Of a stretch of DNA of 64,000 nt, positions 1 through 9,349 are shown piece by piece. This stretch comes from Trujillonella humicola (GTDB taxonomy: Bacteria; Actinomycetota; Actinomycetes; Mycobacteriales; Geodermatophilaceae). The translations under genes were made by a program, and so were the position numbers. The stretch is from positions 1 to 64,000 of the forward strand of contig NZ_JBJNRJ010000009.1 in the NCBI RefSeq assembly GCF_046233715.1. Direction: 5' to 3'. The notes below the pieces were generated by a model that was not told the origin of the DNA, searched no databases, and saw only the letters and a list, made by a program, of their open reading frames with translations. Every line of letters starts with the position of its first letter. The first letter of the stretch is position 1.

Positions 1-85
<85 letters not shown>

Positions 86-92
86 CGTGGGG

Positions 93-1310
93 CTAGTCGC
101 CGCCGACGAGGGCCTCGGCGAAGGCTTCGGGCTCGAACGGCGCCAGGTCGTCGGCGCCCTCCCCGAGGCCGACCAGCTTCACCGGGATGCCGAGCTCGCG
201 CTGCACCGAGACGACGATGCCGCCCTTGGCCGTGCCGTCGAGCTTGGTGAGGACGACGCCCGTGACCTCGACCGCCTGGGTGAACAGCCGTGCCTGCACG
301 ACGCCGTTCTGCCCGGTCGTCGCGTCGAGGACCAGCAGCACCTCGGTGACCGGGGACTGCTTCTCCACCACCCGCTTGATCTTGCCCAGCTCGTCCATCA
401 GGCCCGACTTGGTGTGCAGCCGGCCGGCGGTGTCGACCACCACGGTGTCGACCTCCGCCTCGACGCCGGTGCGCGCCGCCTCGAACGCGACGGACGCGGG
501 GTCGGCGCCCTCCTTGCCGCGCACGGTCAGCACGCCGACCCGCTCGCCCCAGGTCTCGAGCTGGTCGGCGGCCGCGGCGCGGAAGGTGTCGGCCGCGCCG
601 AGGACGACGCTGCGGCCGTCGCCGACGAGCACGCGGGCGATCTTGCCGACCGTGGTGGTCTTCCCCGCGCCGTTCACGCCGACCACCAGGACGACGCCGG
701 GCCGGCCCTCCCGCCGCTCCACGCCCAGGGACCGGTCGAGGTCGGGGCCGAGGACGGCGGTCAGCTCGCGCACCAGCAGCGCGCGCAGGTCGGCGCCCGA
801 CGCGGTGGCCAGCACCATCGACTGGGTGCGCAGCCGGTCGACGATCTGGGTGGTCGCCGCGACGCCGACGTCGGCGGCCAGCAGGGTCTCCTCGATCTCC
901 TCCCAGTCGTCCTCGGTCAGCTTCTCGCGGGCGAGGACGGTGAGCAGGCCGCGGCCCAGCGAGGACTGCGAGCGGGCCAGCCGGGCGCGCAGCCGGACCA
1001 GCCGGCCGGCCGACGGCGGGGGCGTCTCGAACAGCAGCCCCGGCTCGGGCTCGGCCGGCGGCAGCTCGACCGGCTCGGCCGGCCGGGTCTCCTCCGCGGG
1101 CGTGGTCCCCAGGCCGCTCGCGGTGGCGCCCGAGTCCGGGCTCAGCGGCGCCGGCGGCGGGGCCTGCGGGGGGCGGGGACGGGTCAGCGTCGTGCCCGCC
1201 ACCGCGTCGTCGTCGAGCCGGGTGGTGCGCCGTCCCCGGCCCACCAGCAGGCCGGCGCCGACGAGGAGGGCGACGACGAGGATCGCGACCGCGATCAGCA
1301 CGAACTCCAT
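93..1310 (-). CDS. ftsY: Signal recognition particle receptor FtsY
   Basis: 405 aa, ATG start. FtsY is the SRP receptor GTPase that docks ribosome-SRP complexes at the membrane SecYEG translocon. Residues 3-25 form one hydrophobic segment (MEFVLIAVAILVVALLVGAG), followed by a Pro/Ala/Glu-rich linker to about residue 110, then the NG GTPase domain. G1 GVNGAGKTTT lies near 210, DTAGR near 292 and TKLDGTAKGG near 353. The membrane-anchored N-terminus plus short acidic linker is typical of actinobacterial FtsY. The gene is divergent from the PhoD-like gene across a 24-bp minisatellite. The reading frame stays open upstream of this ATG, but that part is low-complexity Arg/Pro sequence and the TM segment fits this start. 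Confidence 0.95.
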   Translation of the reverse strand: MEFVLIAVAILVVALLVGAGLLVGRGRRTTRLDDDAVAGTTLTRPRPPQAPPPAPLSPDSGATASGLGTTPAEETRPAEPVELPPAEPEPGLLFETPPPSAGRLVRLRARLARSQSSLGRGLLTVLAREKLTEDDWEEIEETLLAADVGVAATTQIVDRLRTQSMVLATASGADLRALLVRELTAVLGPDLDRSLGVERREGRPGVVLVVGVNGAGKTTTVGKIARVLVGDGRSVVLGAADTFRAAAADQLETWGERVGVLTVRGKEGADPASVAFEAARTGVEAEVDTVVVDTAGRLHTKSGLMDELGKIKRVVEKQSPVTEVLLVLDATTGQNGVVQARLFTQAVEVTGVVLTKLDGTAKGGIVVSVQRELGIPVKLVGLGEGADDLAPFEPEAFAEALVGGD

Positions 1311-1342
1311 GCCGTCAGTCTCCCAGGCCACCCCCGGCCGGA

Positions 1343-1486
1343 GTGCCACGGCAGGACCCGGCCGCGATGCCACGGCGGCACCCGGCCGCGATGCCCCAGC
1401 GGCACCCGGCCGCCATGCCACAGCGGCACCCGGCCGCCATGTCACAGCGGCACCCGGCCGCGATGTCACAGCCCGCACCGGGCACG
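1343..1486 (+). repeat. 24-bp minisatellite, five good copies and one degenerate
   Basis: Six consecutive 24-base units begin at 1343, 1367, 1391, 1415, 1439 and 1463. The middle units read nearly identically (ATGCCACAGCGGCACCCGGC plus CGCC); the first and last are diverged. In the plus frame they would encode MPQRHPAA-type octads joined in frame to the downstream phosphatase, but no ribosome binding site precedes them. They lie between the divergent starts of ftsY (1310) and the phosphatase (1517), so copy-number change would alter promoter spacing. Confidence 0.85.
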
Positions 1487-1516
1487 ACCCCGCGTCCAGG
1501 TGGGAGGCTCGCGGGC

Positions 1517-3214
1517 ATGCCGCTGACCGCTGGGAGCACCCCGGCCCTGCTGATCGGCCCGCTGCTGCGGCACGTCGACCCCGTGTCGGCGACGGTGTGG
1601 GTGGAGACCGACCGCGCCTGCGAGGTGGAGGTCCTCGGCCGCCGCGCGCGCACCTTCTGCGTCGGCGGCCACCACTACGCACTCGTCGTCGTCGAGGGGC
1701 TCGAGCCGGGCAGCAGCACGCCCTACGAGGTGCACCTGGACGGCGCCCGGGTGTGGCCCGACCGGGCCTCGCCCCTCCCGCCGAGCCGGATCCGCACCCC
1801 CGGCCGGCCCGGGCCCTTCACCATCGCGTTCGGCTCCTGCCGGTACGCCACCCCCAGCACGGTCGCGCCGTCCGACGGGATCCCGCCCGACGCCCTCGAC
1901 GTCTACGCCTCCCGCATCGCCGGCCGGCACGAGGACGAGTGGCCCGACGCCCTCGTGCTGCTCGGCGACCAGGTCTACGCCGACGAGCTCACCGCGCCGA
2001 CCCGCGAGTGGCTGTCGCTGCGCCGCGGGCGGCCGGTGCGCGAGGACGGACAGGTGCTCGACTTCGAGGAGTACACCCGGCTCTACGCCGAGTCCTGGAG
2101 CGACCCGCAGGTGCGCTGGCTGCTGTCGACGATCCCCTCCTCGATGGTCTTCGACGACCACGAGATGATCGACGACTGGAACACCTCGGCCGCCTGGCGC
2201 CGCCGGGTCACCGCCACCGGCTGGTGGGCCGACCGCATCGCCGGTGGGCTGGTGAGCTACTGGATCTACCAGCACCTGGGCAACCTGAGCCCGCAGGAGC
2301 TCGCCGGCAACGCCGTCTGGCAGGCGATGCAGCAGCGGACCGACGAGAGCGACGACGCCGAGCCGATGCTCCGGGAGATGGCGGTGGCCGCCGACGGCGA
2401 CCCGCGGTCGATCCGCTGGAGCTACGTGCGGCACTGGGGCGACGTGCGGATGGTGATGGTCGACAGCCGCGCCGGCCGGGTCCTGGACGAGCAGGCCCGC
2501 CGGATGCTGGACGACGACGAGTTCGCCTGGGTGGAGGCGGCCATGCGGACCGCGGTGGACGAGGGCGTCGAGCACGTCGTCCTGGGGACGTCGCTGCCCT
2601 GGCTGCTCCCCCACGCCATCCACGAGGTCGAGCGCTGGAACGAGACGCTCAACGTGCGGCACGAGGGCACGCTGCGCGGCCGGCTGGCCGAGAAGCTGCG
2701 CCAGGCCGCCGACCTGGAGCACTGGGCGGCGTTCGGCTCCTCCTTCGAGCGGCTCGGCGCGGCCGTCGTCTCCCTGGCTCGCGGCGAGGCCGGCCGGGCG
2801 CCGGCCACGGTGCTGGTCCTGTCCGGCGACGTGCACCACGCCTACGCGGCGGAGCTCACCGAGCCCTCGGGGCTGACGTCCCGGGTCCACCAGTTGACCG
2901 TGTCGCCGCTGCACAACCAGGCCCCGCACCCGATCCGGGTCGGATTCCGGATCGGGTGGAGCCGCTGGGCCCGCCGGCTGACGACCGGGGTGGCCAGGCT
3001 CACCCGGGTCGAGCCGTCCCCGCTGGACTGGACCAAGGCCGCCGGGCCCTTCTTCGGCAACCAGGTCGGTGAGCTGGTGCTCGACGGCCGCGAGGCCCGC
3101 TTCCGGCTCCTGGTCGCCGACGAGCGCACCCGGTCGACGGAGGAGTTGCAGGAGGTGCTGGACCTGCCGCTGACCGATCCCGTCCCGGCGCCTCCTGCCA
3201 GGCTGGGCCGGTGA
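1517..3214 (+). CDS. PhoD-like alkaline phosphatase family protein
   Basis: 565 aa. A PhoD-type metallophosphatase of the calcineurin-like fold, expected to hydrolyse phosphomono- or diesters. Conserved elements in order: FGSCRYATP near 104, LLGDQVYADE near 148, FDDHEMIDDWN near 211, TSLPWLLPH near 357 and SGDVHHAYAAEL near 437; these supply the metal-binding Asp, Asn and His residues. No Tat or Sec signal peptide is visible, unlike secreted PhoD, so a cytoplasmic location is inferred. The ATG at 1517 follows a GGGAGG-like site. An in-frame start at 1343 would only add the repeat-encoded octads. The stop overlaps the GTG of the next gene by 4 bp, so the two are probably translated together. 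Confidence 0.85.
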   Translation: MPLTAGSTPALLIGPLLRHVDPVSATVWVETDRACEVEVLGRRARTFCVGGHHYALVVVEGLEPGSSTPYEVHLDGARVWPDRASPLPPSRIRTPGRPGPFTIAFGSCRYATPSTVAPSDGIPPDALDVYASRIAGRHEDEWPDALVLLGDQVYADELTAPTREWLSLRRGRPVREDGQVLDFEEYTRLYAESWSDPQVRWLLSTIPSSMVFDDHEMIDDWNTSAAWRRRVTATGWWADRIAGGLVSYWIYQHLGNLSPQELAGNAVWQAMQQRTDESDDAEPMLREMAVAADGDPRSIRWSYVRHWGDVRMVMVDSRAGRVLDEQARRMLDDDEFAWVEAAMRTAVDEGVEHVVLGTSLPWLLPHAIHEVERWNETLNVRHEGTLRGRLAEKLRQAADLEHWAAFGSSFERLGAAVVSLARGEAGRAPATVLVLSGDVHHAYAAELTEPSGLTSRVHQLTVSPLHNQAPHPIRVGFRIGWSRWARRLTTGVARLTRVEPSPLDWTKAAGPFFGNQVGELVLDGREARFRLLVADERTRSTEELQEVLDLPLTDPVPAPPARLGR

Positions 3215-4038
3215 CCGACGCCGCGCACAGCTCCCCGGCTCCCCGGCCCGCCCCCGGCCCGGACCAGCCGCCGATCCCCGTCCGCCTCGTCACCTTCAAC
3301 ACCCACCACGGCGTGGGCACCGACGAGCGGCACGACCTCGCGCGCCTCGCGACCGTGCTCGCCGCCGCCGAGGCCGACCTGGTCTGCCTGCAGGAGGTCG
3401 ACCGGCACTTCGGTCCGCGCAGCGAGGGCGTCGACCAGGCGCTGCTGCTCTCCCGCGCGCTGGACATGCAGCTGGCCTGGGGCCCGGCGATCGACGAGCC
3501 GGGACGCGACGGCGGAGAGCGTCGCCAGTACGGCAACGCGCTGCTGTCGCGGCTGCCGGTGCTCGTCAGCGACGTCCACCGGCTGCCCGGCAGCGGCGAG
3601 CCCCGCAGCGCGCTGCAGACGATGCTGGAGCTCGACGGCGGCACCCTGTGGGTGACCGCCACCCACCTGACCACCACCTCGGCCGCCGAGCGGGCCGAGC
3701 AGGTGGCGGCGCTGGCCGCTCTGCACACCGACTCCATGGCGACCGGTGTCCTGGTCGGGGACTTCAACGCCGCGCCCGGCGCCCCGGAGCTCGAGCCGCT
3801 GCTCGGGCGCTTCACCGACGCGTGGGAGCGGGCCGCGCAGAAGGAGGACCGGGCGGGCTGGCGGTTCTGGCACAGCGGCCAGGGCCGGACGCACCCCGCC
3901 GGCTCGCCGCGCCGGCGGATCGACCAGGTGTGGGTGACACCGGGGGTCGAGGTGGTCTCGGCCCGGGTGCTCGACGCCGAGGGCGCGTCGGACCACCTGC
4001 CCCTCGTGGTCGACCTGCTCGTCCCCTCGGGCGTCTGA
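3211..4038 (+). CDS. Endonuclease/exonuclease/phosphatase (EEP) family protein
   Basis: 275 aa, GTG start overlapping the preceding TGA (GTGA). EEP-fold Mg-dependent hydrolase. Visible catalytic motifs: VTFNTHHG near 26 (Asn), LVCLQEVD near 57 (Glu), ATHLTT near 149 (His), GDFNAAPG near 181 (Asp, Asn) and the closing SDHLPLVVDL near 260 (Asp-His). There is no signal peptide or membrane segment. The substrate is unknown: the family covers nucleases, sphingomyelinases and inositol-phosphate phosphatases. Pairing with a PhoD-like phosphatase suggests phosphoester scavenging (inference). A palindrome right after the stop separates it from the convergent smc. Confidence 0.85.
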   Translation: MTDAAHSSPAPRPAPGPDQPPIPVRLVTFNTHHGVGTDERHDLARLATVLAAAEADLVCLQEVDRHFGPRSEGVDQALLLSRALDMQLAWGPAIDEPGRDGGERRQYGNALLSRLPVLVSDVHRLPGSGEPRSALQTMLELDGGTLWVTATHLTTTSAAERAEQVAALAALHTDSMATGVLVGDFNAAPGAPELEPLLGRFTDAWERAAQKEDRAGWRFWHSGQGRTHPAGSPRRRIDQVWVTPGVEVVSARVLDAEGASDHLPLVVDLLVPSGV

Positions 4039-4040
4039 AA

Positions 4041-4097
4041 GGACCCCCTCGCCCCCCACCACTCGCAGGCTCGCGGCGGGCCCCTGCGAGGGGGCCC
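4041..4097. repeat. Dispersed GC palindrome, copy 1 (likely bidirectional terminator)
   Basis: Arms CCCCCTCGC (4044-4052) and GCGAGGGGG (4086-4094) are exact inverted complements. The left half, GGACCCCCTCGCCCCCCACC, recurs exactly (inverted) at 12862-12919, and CGCCCCCCACCACTCGCA recurs at 31831-31848. It lies between the convergent EEP and smc genes and could end transcription from both sides. There is no U tract. Confidence 0.75.
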
Positions 4098-7000
4098 CTA
4101 CGCAGGTTCTGTTTCGCGGAGGCGCTGGCTGATGACACCGGTGATGCCGTCACCGCGCATGCTCACCCCGTAGAGGGCGTCGGCGATCTCCATGGTCCGC
4201 TTCTGGTGCGTGATGACGATCAGCTGGGACGTCGCGCGCAGCTGCTCGACGAGGGTGAGCAGGCGGCCGAGGTTGACGTCGTCGAGCGCGGCCTCGACCT
4301 CGTCGAGCACGTAGAACGGCGAGGGCCGGGCCCGGAAGATCGCCACGAGCAGGGCGACGGCCGTCAGCGACCGCTCACCGCCGGACAGCAGCGACAGCCG
4401 CTTGACCTTCTTGCCCGGTGGCCGGGCCTCGATCTCCACGCCGGTGGTCAGCATGTCGCCGGGATCGGTCAGCGTCAGGCGCCCCTGCCCGCCGGGGAAC
4501 AGGACGGCGAAGACCTGCTCGAACTCCCGCTGCACGTCGGCGAAGGCGGCGGAGAAGACGTCGTGGATGCGGTCGTCGACCTCGCGGACGACGGTGAGCA
4601 GGTCGCGTCGGGTGGCCTTGAGGTCCTCCAGCTGCGTGGCGAGGAAGGCGTGCCGCTCCTCGAGCGCCGCGAACTCCTCCAGCGCCAGCGGGTTCACCTT
4701 GCCGAGGGTGGCGAGGTCGCGCTCGGCCCGGGCGGCGCGCCGCTCCTGGGCGGCGCGGTCGTAGGGCACCGGCTCCGGCTCGGGCTCCCCCGCCTGCTGC
4801 GCGGCGGCCAGCTGCGCCGGGGACGGCGGCACCGCAGCGGCCGGCCCGTACTCGGCGACCAGCGCCGGCAGGTCGACCCCGAACTCTTCGACCGCCCGCG
4901 CCTCGAGCGCCTCGATCCGGTACCGCTGCTCGGCGCGGGCCACCTCGTCGCGGTGCACCTCGTCGGTGAGCCGCTCCAGTTCCGCCGTCGCCGTCCGGAC
5001 GCGGCTGCGCACCTCGAGCAGCTCGGCCTCGGCGGCGCTGCGCCGGCGGGCGAGCGCGTCGCGCTCGGCGGCGGCACGCGACAGCGAGCCGGCCAGCGCG
5101 GTGAGCGCGGCGTCGGCGTCGGCGCGGACCCGGCCGGCGACGGAGGCGCCACGCTGCCGGGCGGCGCGGGCCGCGGCGGCGCGCTCGCGGGCGGCGCGTT
5201 CCTGACGGGCCTGCCGGCGCAGCGCGTCGGCCCGGCCGGACAGGGCCCGGGCGCGCTCCTCGGCGGTGCGCACGGCCAGCCGGGCCTCGGTCTCGGCCCG
5301 CCCCGCGGCGGCGACCTCCAGCCGCAGGCGGTCGCGGTCGGCCGACGAGGGCTCGTCCTCCAGCGGCACGGCCTCGGCGGCGGCCAGCCGCTCCTCGAGG
5401 CCGGCCAGCGCCGTCCCCGCCTGCTCCAGCGCCTGCTCGGCGCGGACCCGTGCCGCGGTCGAGCGCTCGGCCTCGGCGGCCGCCGAGCGGGCGGCGGCGC
5501 CGAGCTCGGCCAGCTCGGTGGCGACGGCGGAGCGGCTGCGGTCGGCGGCCTGGCGGGCGGCCGCGGCGGTCTCCACGTCGGCCGAGCGCGCCCGGGCGGT
5601 CTCCCGGGCGGCCGCCAGCTCCTCGGCCAGCTCGGCAGCGCGCTCGGCGGCCGCGGCGAGCGCGCGGCCGGCCTCGTCCACCCGTGCCCGGACCTCCAGC
5701 CCGGTGGGGGCGTCGGCCTGGCCCCCGGCGGCCCAGTCCGCACCGACCAGGTCGCCGTCGGCGGTCACGGCCCGGACCCGGGGGTGCGTGCCGACCAGCG
5801 TGGCCGCCTCGGCCAGGGTCGGCACGACCGCGACCCGGTCCAGGGCCCGGGACAGCGCCGGGCCGAGCCCCTCGGGCGCCTGCACGAGGTCCAGCGCCCA
5901 CCGCGCACCCCCCGGCAGCTCGGGCCAGCCGTCGCGCGGCAGCGGCGGGAGCCCGGCGGTGACCAGGAGCGACACCCGGCCACCGTCGCCCTCCCTGAGG
6001 TGGGCCAGCGCCGCCGCGGCCTCTCCCACGCCCGTGACGACGACCGCGTCGGCCCGGCCGGCGAGGGCTGCGGCCAGCGCGGTCTCGGCCCCGGAGGCGA
6101 CGGTCAGCCGGTCGGCCAGCGGCCCCAGCACGCCGGGCAGGCCGGCGGCGAGGACGGCGGCGGCCCCGTCGGCCGGGGCCAGGCCGGAGGCCAGGGCGTC
6201 GCGGCGGGCCTGCGCTCCGGCCCGGTCGCGCTCGGCGGCCCGCTCGGCGGCGGTCAGCTCGGTGACGCGGCGGGCTGCGGCGGCGTGTGCGGCCACGGCG
6301 TCGGCGTGGGCGGTCACGAGGGCGACGTCGTCGTCCTCCTGCTCGGCGAGCGCGGCCCGGCGCGCGGTCAGCCGGTCCTCGGCCGTCCCGGCGCGGGCAG
6401 CGGCCTCGCCGGCCGCCGCGGCGAGGCGGTCGATCTCGGCCTGCCCGGCAGCGACGCGCGACCGGGAAGCGGCGACCTGTCCCGACAACCGGGCCAGGCC
6501 CTCCCGGCGGTCGGCCAGCGCGCGGGTGGCGGCGACCCACGCCTTCTCCGCGGCGGCGAGCGCGGCGTCGGACTCGGCCCGCGCGGCGACGGCAGCGGCC
6601 AGCCGGCCCCGCTCGGCGGCCAGCCCCTCGGCGAGCTCGGACTCCGTGGCGGCGATCCGGTCGGCCTCGGCCTCCAGCTGGTCGGGGTCGCGGCCCCCGG
6701 TCGCCGCGGCGACCGGCGCGGACAGGTGGCGGTGCCGCTCGCGCGCCAGCGCCGAGATCGCGCGGAACCGCTCGGTCAGCGCCGACAGCCGGTACCAGGT
6801 GTCCTGCGCACCGCCCAGCAGCGGCGCGTCCGCCGCCAGGTCCGCCTCCAGCGCCGCCTCCCGCGCGGCGACGCCGGCGAGCTCGGACTCCACGGCAGCG
6901 CGCCGCGCCCGGGCGGCGGTCTCGTCGGCGACGTCCTTGTCGAGGGCCTCCCGCAGCCGGACCAGGTCGTCGGCGAGCAGCCGCAGCCGCGCGTCGCGCA

Positions 7001-7664
7001 GGTCGGCCTGGACGCCGGCGGCCCGGCGGGCGACCTCGGCCTGCCGGCCCAGCGGCTTGAGCTGGCGCCGCAGCTCGGCGGTCAGGTCGGCCAGGCGGTC
7101 GAGGTTGACCTGCATGGCGTCGAGCTTGCGGAGGGCCTTCTCCTTGCGCCGGCGGTGCTTCAGGACGCCGGCGGCCTCCTCGACGAAGGCGCGGCGGTCC
7201 TCGGGACGGCCGGAGAGCACGGCGTCGAGCTGCCCCTGGCCGACGATGACGTGCTGCTCGCGCCCGATGCCGGAGTCGCTGAGCAGCTCCTGCACGTCCA
7301 GCAACCGGACCTTGTCGCCGTTGATCTCGTACTCGCTCTCGCCCGAGCGGTACATCCGGCGGGTGATCGAGACCTCGGTGTAGTCGATCGGCAGGGCGCC
7401 GTCGGCGTTGTCGATCGTCAGCGTCACCTCGGCCCGGCCCAGCGGCGGGCGACCGGCCGTGCCGGCGAAGATGACGTCCTCCATCTTGCCGCCGCGCAGG
7501 CTCTTGGCGCCCTGCTCGCCGAGGACCCAGGCGATGGCGTCGACGACGTTCGACTTGCCCGACCCGTTGGGGCCGACGACGGCGGTGATCCCCGGCTCCA
7601 GGCGCAGGGTCGTCGCGGACGCGAAGGACTTGAAGCCCTTGAGCGTCAGGCTCGACAGGTGCAC
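4098..7664 (-). CDS. smc: Chromosome segregation protein SMC
   Basis: 1188 aa, GTG start, the full length expected for bacterial SMC. ATP-driven condensin subunit that organises and segregates the chromosome with ScpA/ScpB. Walker A GPNGSGKSNVVDAI lies near 32-45. Two long Ala/Glu/Arg-rich coiled coils flank a hinge around 500-680. The ABC signature LSGGERSLTAVALL lies near 1090 and Walker B FYVLDEVEAALDD near 1120. It is the distal member of a minus-strand series with mutM and rnc, an arrangement conserved in actinobacteria. scpA and scpB are not in this window. Confidence 0.97.
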   Translation of the reverse strand: MHLSSLTLKGFKSFASATTLRLEPGITAVVGPNGSGKSNVVDAIAWVLGEQGAKSLRGGKMEDVIFAGTAGRPPLGRAEVTLTIDNADGALPIDYTEVSITRRMYRSGESEYEINGDKVRLLDVQELLSDSGIGREQHVIVGQGQLDAVLSGRPEDRRAFVEEAAGVLKHRRRKEKALRKLDAMQVNLDRLADLTAELRRQLKPLGRQAEVARRAAGVQADLRDARLRLLADDLVRLREALDKDVADETAARARRAAVESELAGVAAREAALEADLAADAPLLGGAQDTWYRLSALTERFRAISALARERHRHLSAPVAAATGGRDPDQLEAEADRIAATESELAEGLAAERGRLAAAVAARAESDAALAAAEKAWVAATRALADRREGLARLSGQVAASRSRVAAGQAEIDRLAAAAGEAAARAGTAEDRLTARRAALAEQEDDDVALVTAHADAVAAHAAAARRVTELTAAERAAERDRAGAQARRDALASGLAPADGAAAVLAAGLPGVLGPLADRLTVASGAETALAAALAGRADAVVVTGVGEAAAALAHLREGDGGRVSLLVTAGLPPLPRDGWPELPGGARWALDLVQAPEGLGPALSRALDRVAVVPTLAEAATLVGTHPRVRAVTADGDLVGADWAAGGQADAPTGLEVRARVDEAGRALAAAAERAAELAEELAAARETARARSADVETAAAARQAADRSRSAVATELAELGAAARSAAAEAERSTAARVRAEQALEQAGTALAGLEERLAAAEAVPLEDEPSSADRDRLRLEVAAAGRAETEARLAVRTAEERARALSGRADALRRQARQERAARERAAAARAARQRGASVAGRVRADADAALTALAGSLSRAAAERDALARRRSAAEAELLEVRSRVRTATAELERLTDEVHRDEVARAEQRYRIEALEARAVEEFGVDLPALVAEYGPAAAVPPSPAQLAAAQQAGEPEPEPVPYDRAAQERRAARAERDLATLGKVNPLALEEFAALEERHAFLATQLEDLKATRRDLLTVVREVDDRIHDVFSAAFADVQREFEQVFAVLFPGGQGRLTLTDPGDMLTTGVEIEARPPGKKVKRLSLLSGGERSLTAVALLVAIFRARPSPFYVLDEVEAALDDVNLGRLLTLVEQLRATSQLIVITHQKRTMEIADALYGVSMRGDGITGVISQRLRETEPA

Positions 7665-7819
7665 GGGACCAGGAGGCTAGCCGAGGAGGGACCGGCCGCG
7701 CCGCCGTCCGGGGCGGGTGGGCCGGATGATGCCGGTAAGGCGGTCCGCGACAGGGCGCGGGACGTCCGGATGACCAGGAGCCGGCCCGCTACCGGGCCGG
7801 CGGTCGCCGGCGGCGTCGC

Positions 7820-8020
7820 TCAGGCCAGCGCCGGCTCGGTGTTGTCGCCGGCCATGCTCAGCAGCTCGGAGGCGATGACGGCGTCGCGGGCGGCGTCGCG
7901 CTGCGCGCGCAGCTCCCCGAGCTCGGCCTCCAGGCGGCGTACCCGCGCCCGCAGGGCGGCGTTCTCCTCGACGACGAGCTGCGCCGGGCTGACGACGTGA
8001 CCGAACAGGGCCTTGGCCAT
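7820..8020 (-). CDS. Small conserved coiled-coil protein
   Basis: 66 aa, ATG start (MAKALFGHV). After a short hydrophobic N-terminus, residues 16-50 form a charged Ala/Arg/Glu/Leu heptad pattern (ENAALRARVRRLEAELGELR) that should be a coiled coil; the tail is acidic and non-charged. No known function. Its place between smc and the acylphosphatase on the same strand, and the resemblance to small unnamed proteins found there in other actinobacteria (from memory, not searched), suggest a conserved gene. The frame stays open upstream, but the extra sequence is Arg-rich and implausible. Confidence 0.7.
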   Translation of the reverse strand: MAKALFGHVVSPAQLVVEENAALRARVRRLEAELGELRAQRDAARDAVIASELLSMAGDNTEPALA

Positions 8021-8168
8021 GGTTGTGGCGGCCTTCCTGACAGCGAGAGGTGTGCCCGGCGCCCCGGATCGCGGTCGGCGCGGGCTGGATACCACAAGGG
8101 TGACAGGGAGGGACACGCAGGTCAACGGCACGCTGCCGAGCTCCCGTGTCCGGAAGATGTCGTCTTCG

Positions 8169-8444
8169 TCACGCCGTCGTGAAACCCTGCACGTCCTGCG
8201 CGGGCTCCTCCCGGGCGTCCACCGCGTGCACCGTTCCCGGCGCCGACGGGCCCTCCAGCGCGGCGACGGCACCGTGCACGGCGTCCCCGGGGCCCTCGAG
8301 CACGACCTCGACCGAGCCGTCGGGCAGGTTGGTCGCCGAGCCCGCCAGTCCGGCGTCCCGGGCCAGGCCGCGGACGAACCACCGGTAGCCCACGCCCTGG
8401 ACCAGCCCCGACACCCGCGCGACGACGCGGACGCGGCCGGTCAC
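8169..8444 (-). CDS. acyP: Acylphosphatase
   Basis: 91 aa, GTG start at 8444 that overlaps the mutM stop by 4 bp. Hydrolyses carboxyl-phosphate bonds of small acylphosphates. The signature GLVQGVGYRWFVRGLA (about 12-27) carries the phosphate-binding loop and catalytic Arg, and GSATNLPDGSVEVVLEG (about 35-51) carries the catalytic Asn. Length matches the family's usual 90-100 residues. Translationally coupled to mutM. Confidence 0.93.
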   Translation of the reverse strand: MTGRVRVVARVSGLVQGVGYRWFVRGLARDAGLAGSATNLPDGSVEVVLEGPGDAVHGAVAALEGPSAPGTVHAVDAREEPAQDVQGFTTA

Positions 8445-9343
8445 GCCGTCCTCCGGGCCCGCGGGCGTGGCTGGCACCGGGGGCAGCTGTAGCTGGACCG
8501 GTTCATGAACGACTCCCGCCGGATCGGCGTCCCGCACCGCGGGCAGGGCCGGTCCGCCTGGCCGTAGACCGCCAGGAAGCGGGAGAAGTAGCCGCTCTGG
8601 CCGTTGACGTCGACGTACAGGGAGTCGAAGGAGGTGCCACCCTGCGCGAGCGCCTCCTGCAGCACGTCCCGCACGCCCTGCAGCAGCGCCGCCACCTGCG
8701 GCCGGGTGAGCGCGTCGGTCGGCCGGGCGCCGTGCAGCATCGCGCGCCACAGCGACTCGTCGGCGTAGATGTTGCCGACGCCGCCGACGAGCGTCTGGTC
8801 CAGCAGCGCCCGCTTGACCTCGGTGCGCCGGCGGCGCAGCGCCGCGCTGAACCGCGCCTCGTCGAAGGAGGGGTCCAGCGGGTCGATGGCGATGTGCGCC
8901 AGCCGCGCGGGCAGCTCCTCGCCGGTGGCTCCGCCCGCCCCACCCCCGGCGCACTCCTCCACCGCCAGCCCGCCGAACGTCCGCTGGTCGACGAACCGGA
9001 GCTCGCGGCCGCCGTCGGTGAACGTGAACCGGGCGCGCAGGTGCACCTCGTCGGGCTGGGTGCGCTTCTCCACCAGCAGCTGGCCGCTCATCCCCAGGTG
9101 CGCGACGAGCGCCCGCCCCGACGGCGTCCCGTCGGGCTCGGCCACCGGCAGCCAGAGGTACTTCCCGCGCCGGTGCGCGGCGGTGAGGGTGCGGCCGGTC
9201 AGCGCGGCCACGAAGTGCTCGGTGCCCTCGAGGTGGCGGCGGACCGCCCGCGGGTGGTGCACCTCGACGGCGGCGACGGTGCGCCCGGCGACCCACCGCT
9301 CCAGGCCACGCCGGACCACCTCGACCTCGGGCAGCTCGGGCAC
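8441..9343 (-). CDS. mutM: Formamidopyrimidine-DNA glycosylase (Fpg/MutM)
   Basis: 300 aa, ATG start. Bifunctional glycosylase/AP lyase that excises 8-oxoguanine and formamidopyrimidines. The mature N-terminus PELPEVE supplies the catalytic Pro and Glu; RRGKYLWL near 58 supplies the conserved Lys. The C-terminal zinc finger has CPRC and CPRC at about 267-270 and 287-290. A Gly-rich insertion (ECAGGGAGGATGEEL) sits in the middle. Starts 6 bp after rnc on the minus strand and overlaps acyP. Confidence 0.96.
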   Translation of the reverse strand: MPELPEVEVVRRGLERWVAGRTVAAVEVHHPRAVRRHLEGTEHFVAALTGRTLTAAHRRGKYLWLPVAEPDGTPSGRALVAHLGMSGQLLVEKRTQPDEVHLRARFTFTDGGRELRFVDQRTFGGLAVEECAGGGAGGATGEELPARLAHIAIDPLDPSFDEARFSAALRRRRTEVKRALLDQTLVGGVGNIYADESLWRAMLHGARPTDALTRPQVAALLQGVRDVLQEALAQGGTSFDSLYVDVNGQSGYFSRFLAVYGQADRPCPRCGTPIRRESFMNRSSYSCPRCQPRPRARRTA

Positions 9344-9349
9344 GCGCGC

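Noticed and set aside
3648..8000. Very long open frame opposite smc (1450 codons)
   Set aside because: High third-position GC keeps the opposite strand free of stops. The product is low-complexity Gly/Arg and has no family motifs, while smc is complete on the other strand. The same holds for 12924-16868, 50728-54270, 54385-57858 and 57417-59783.
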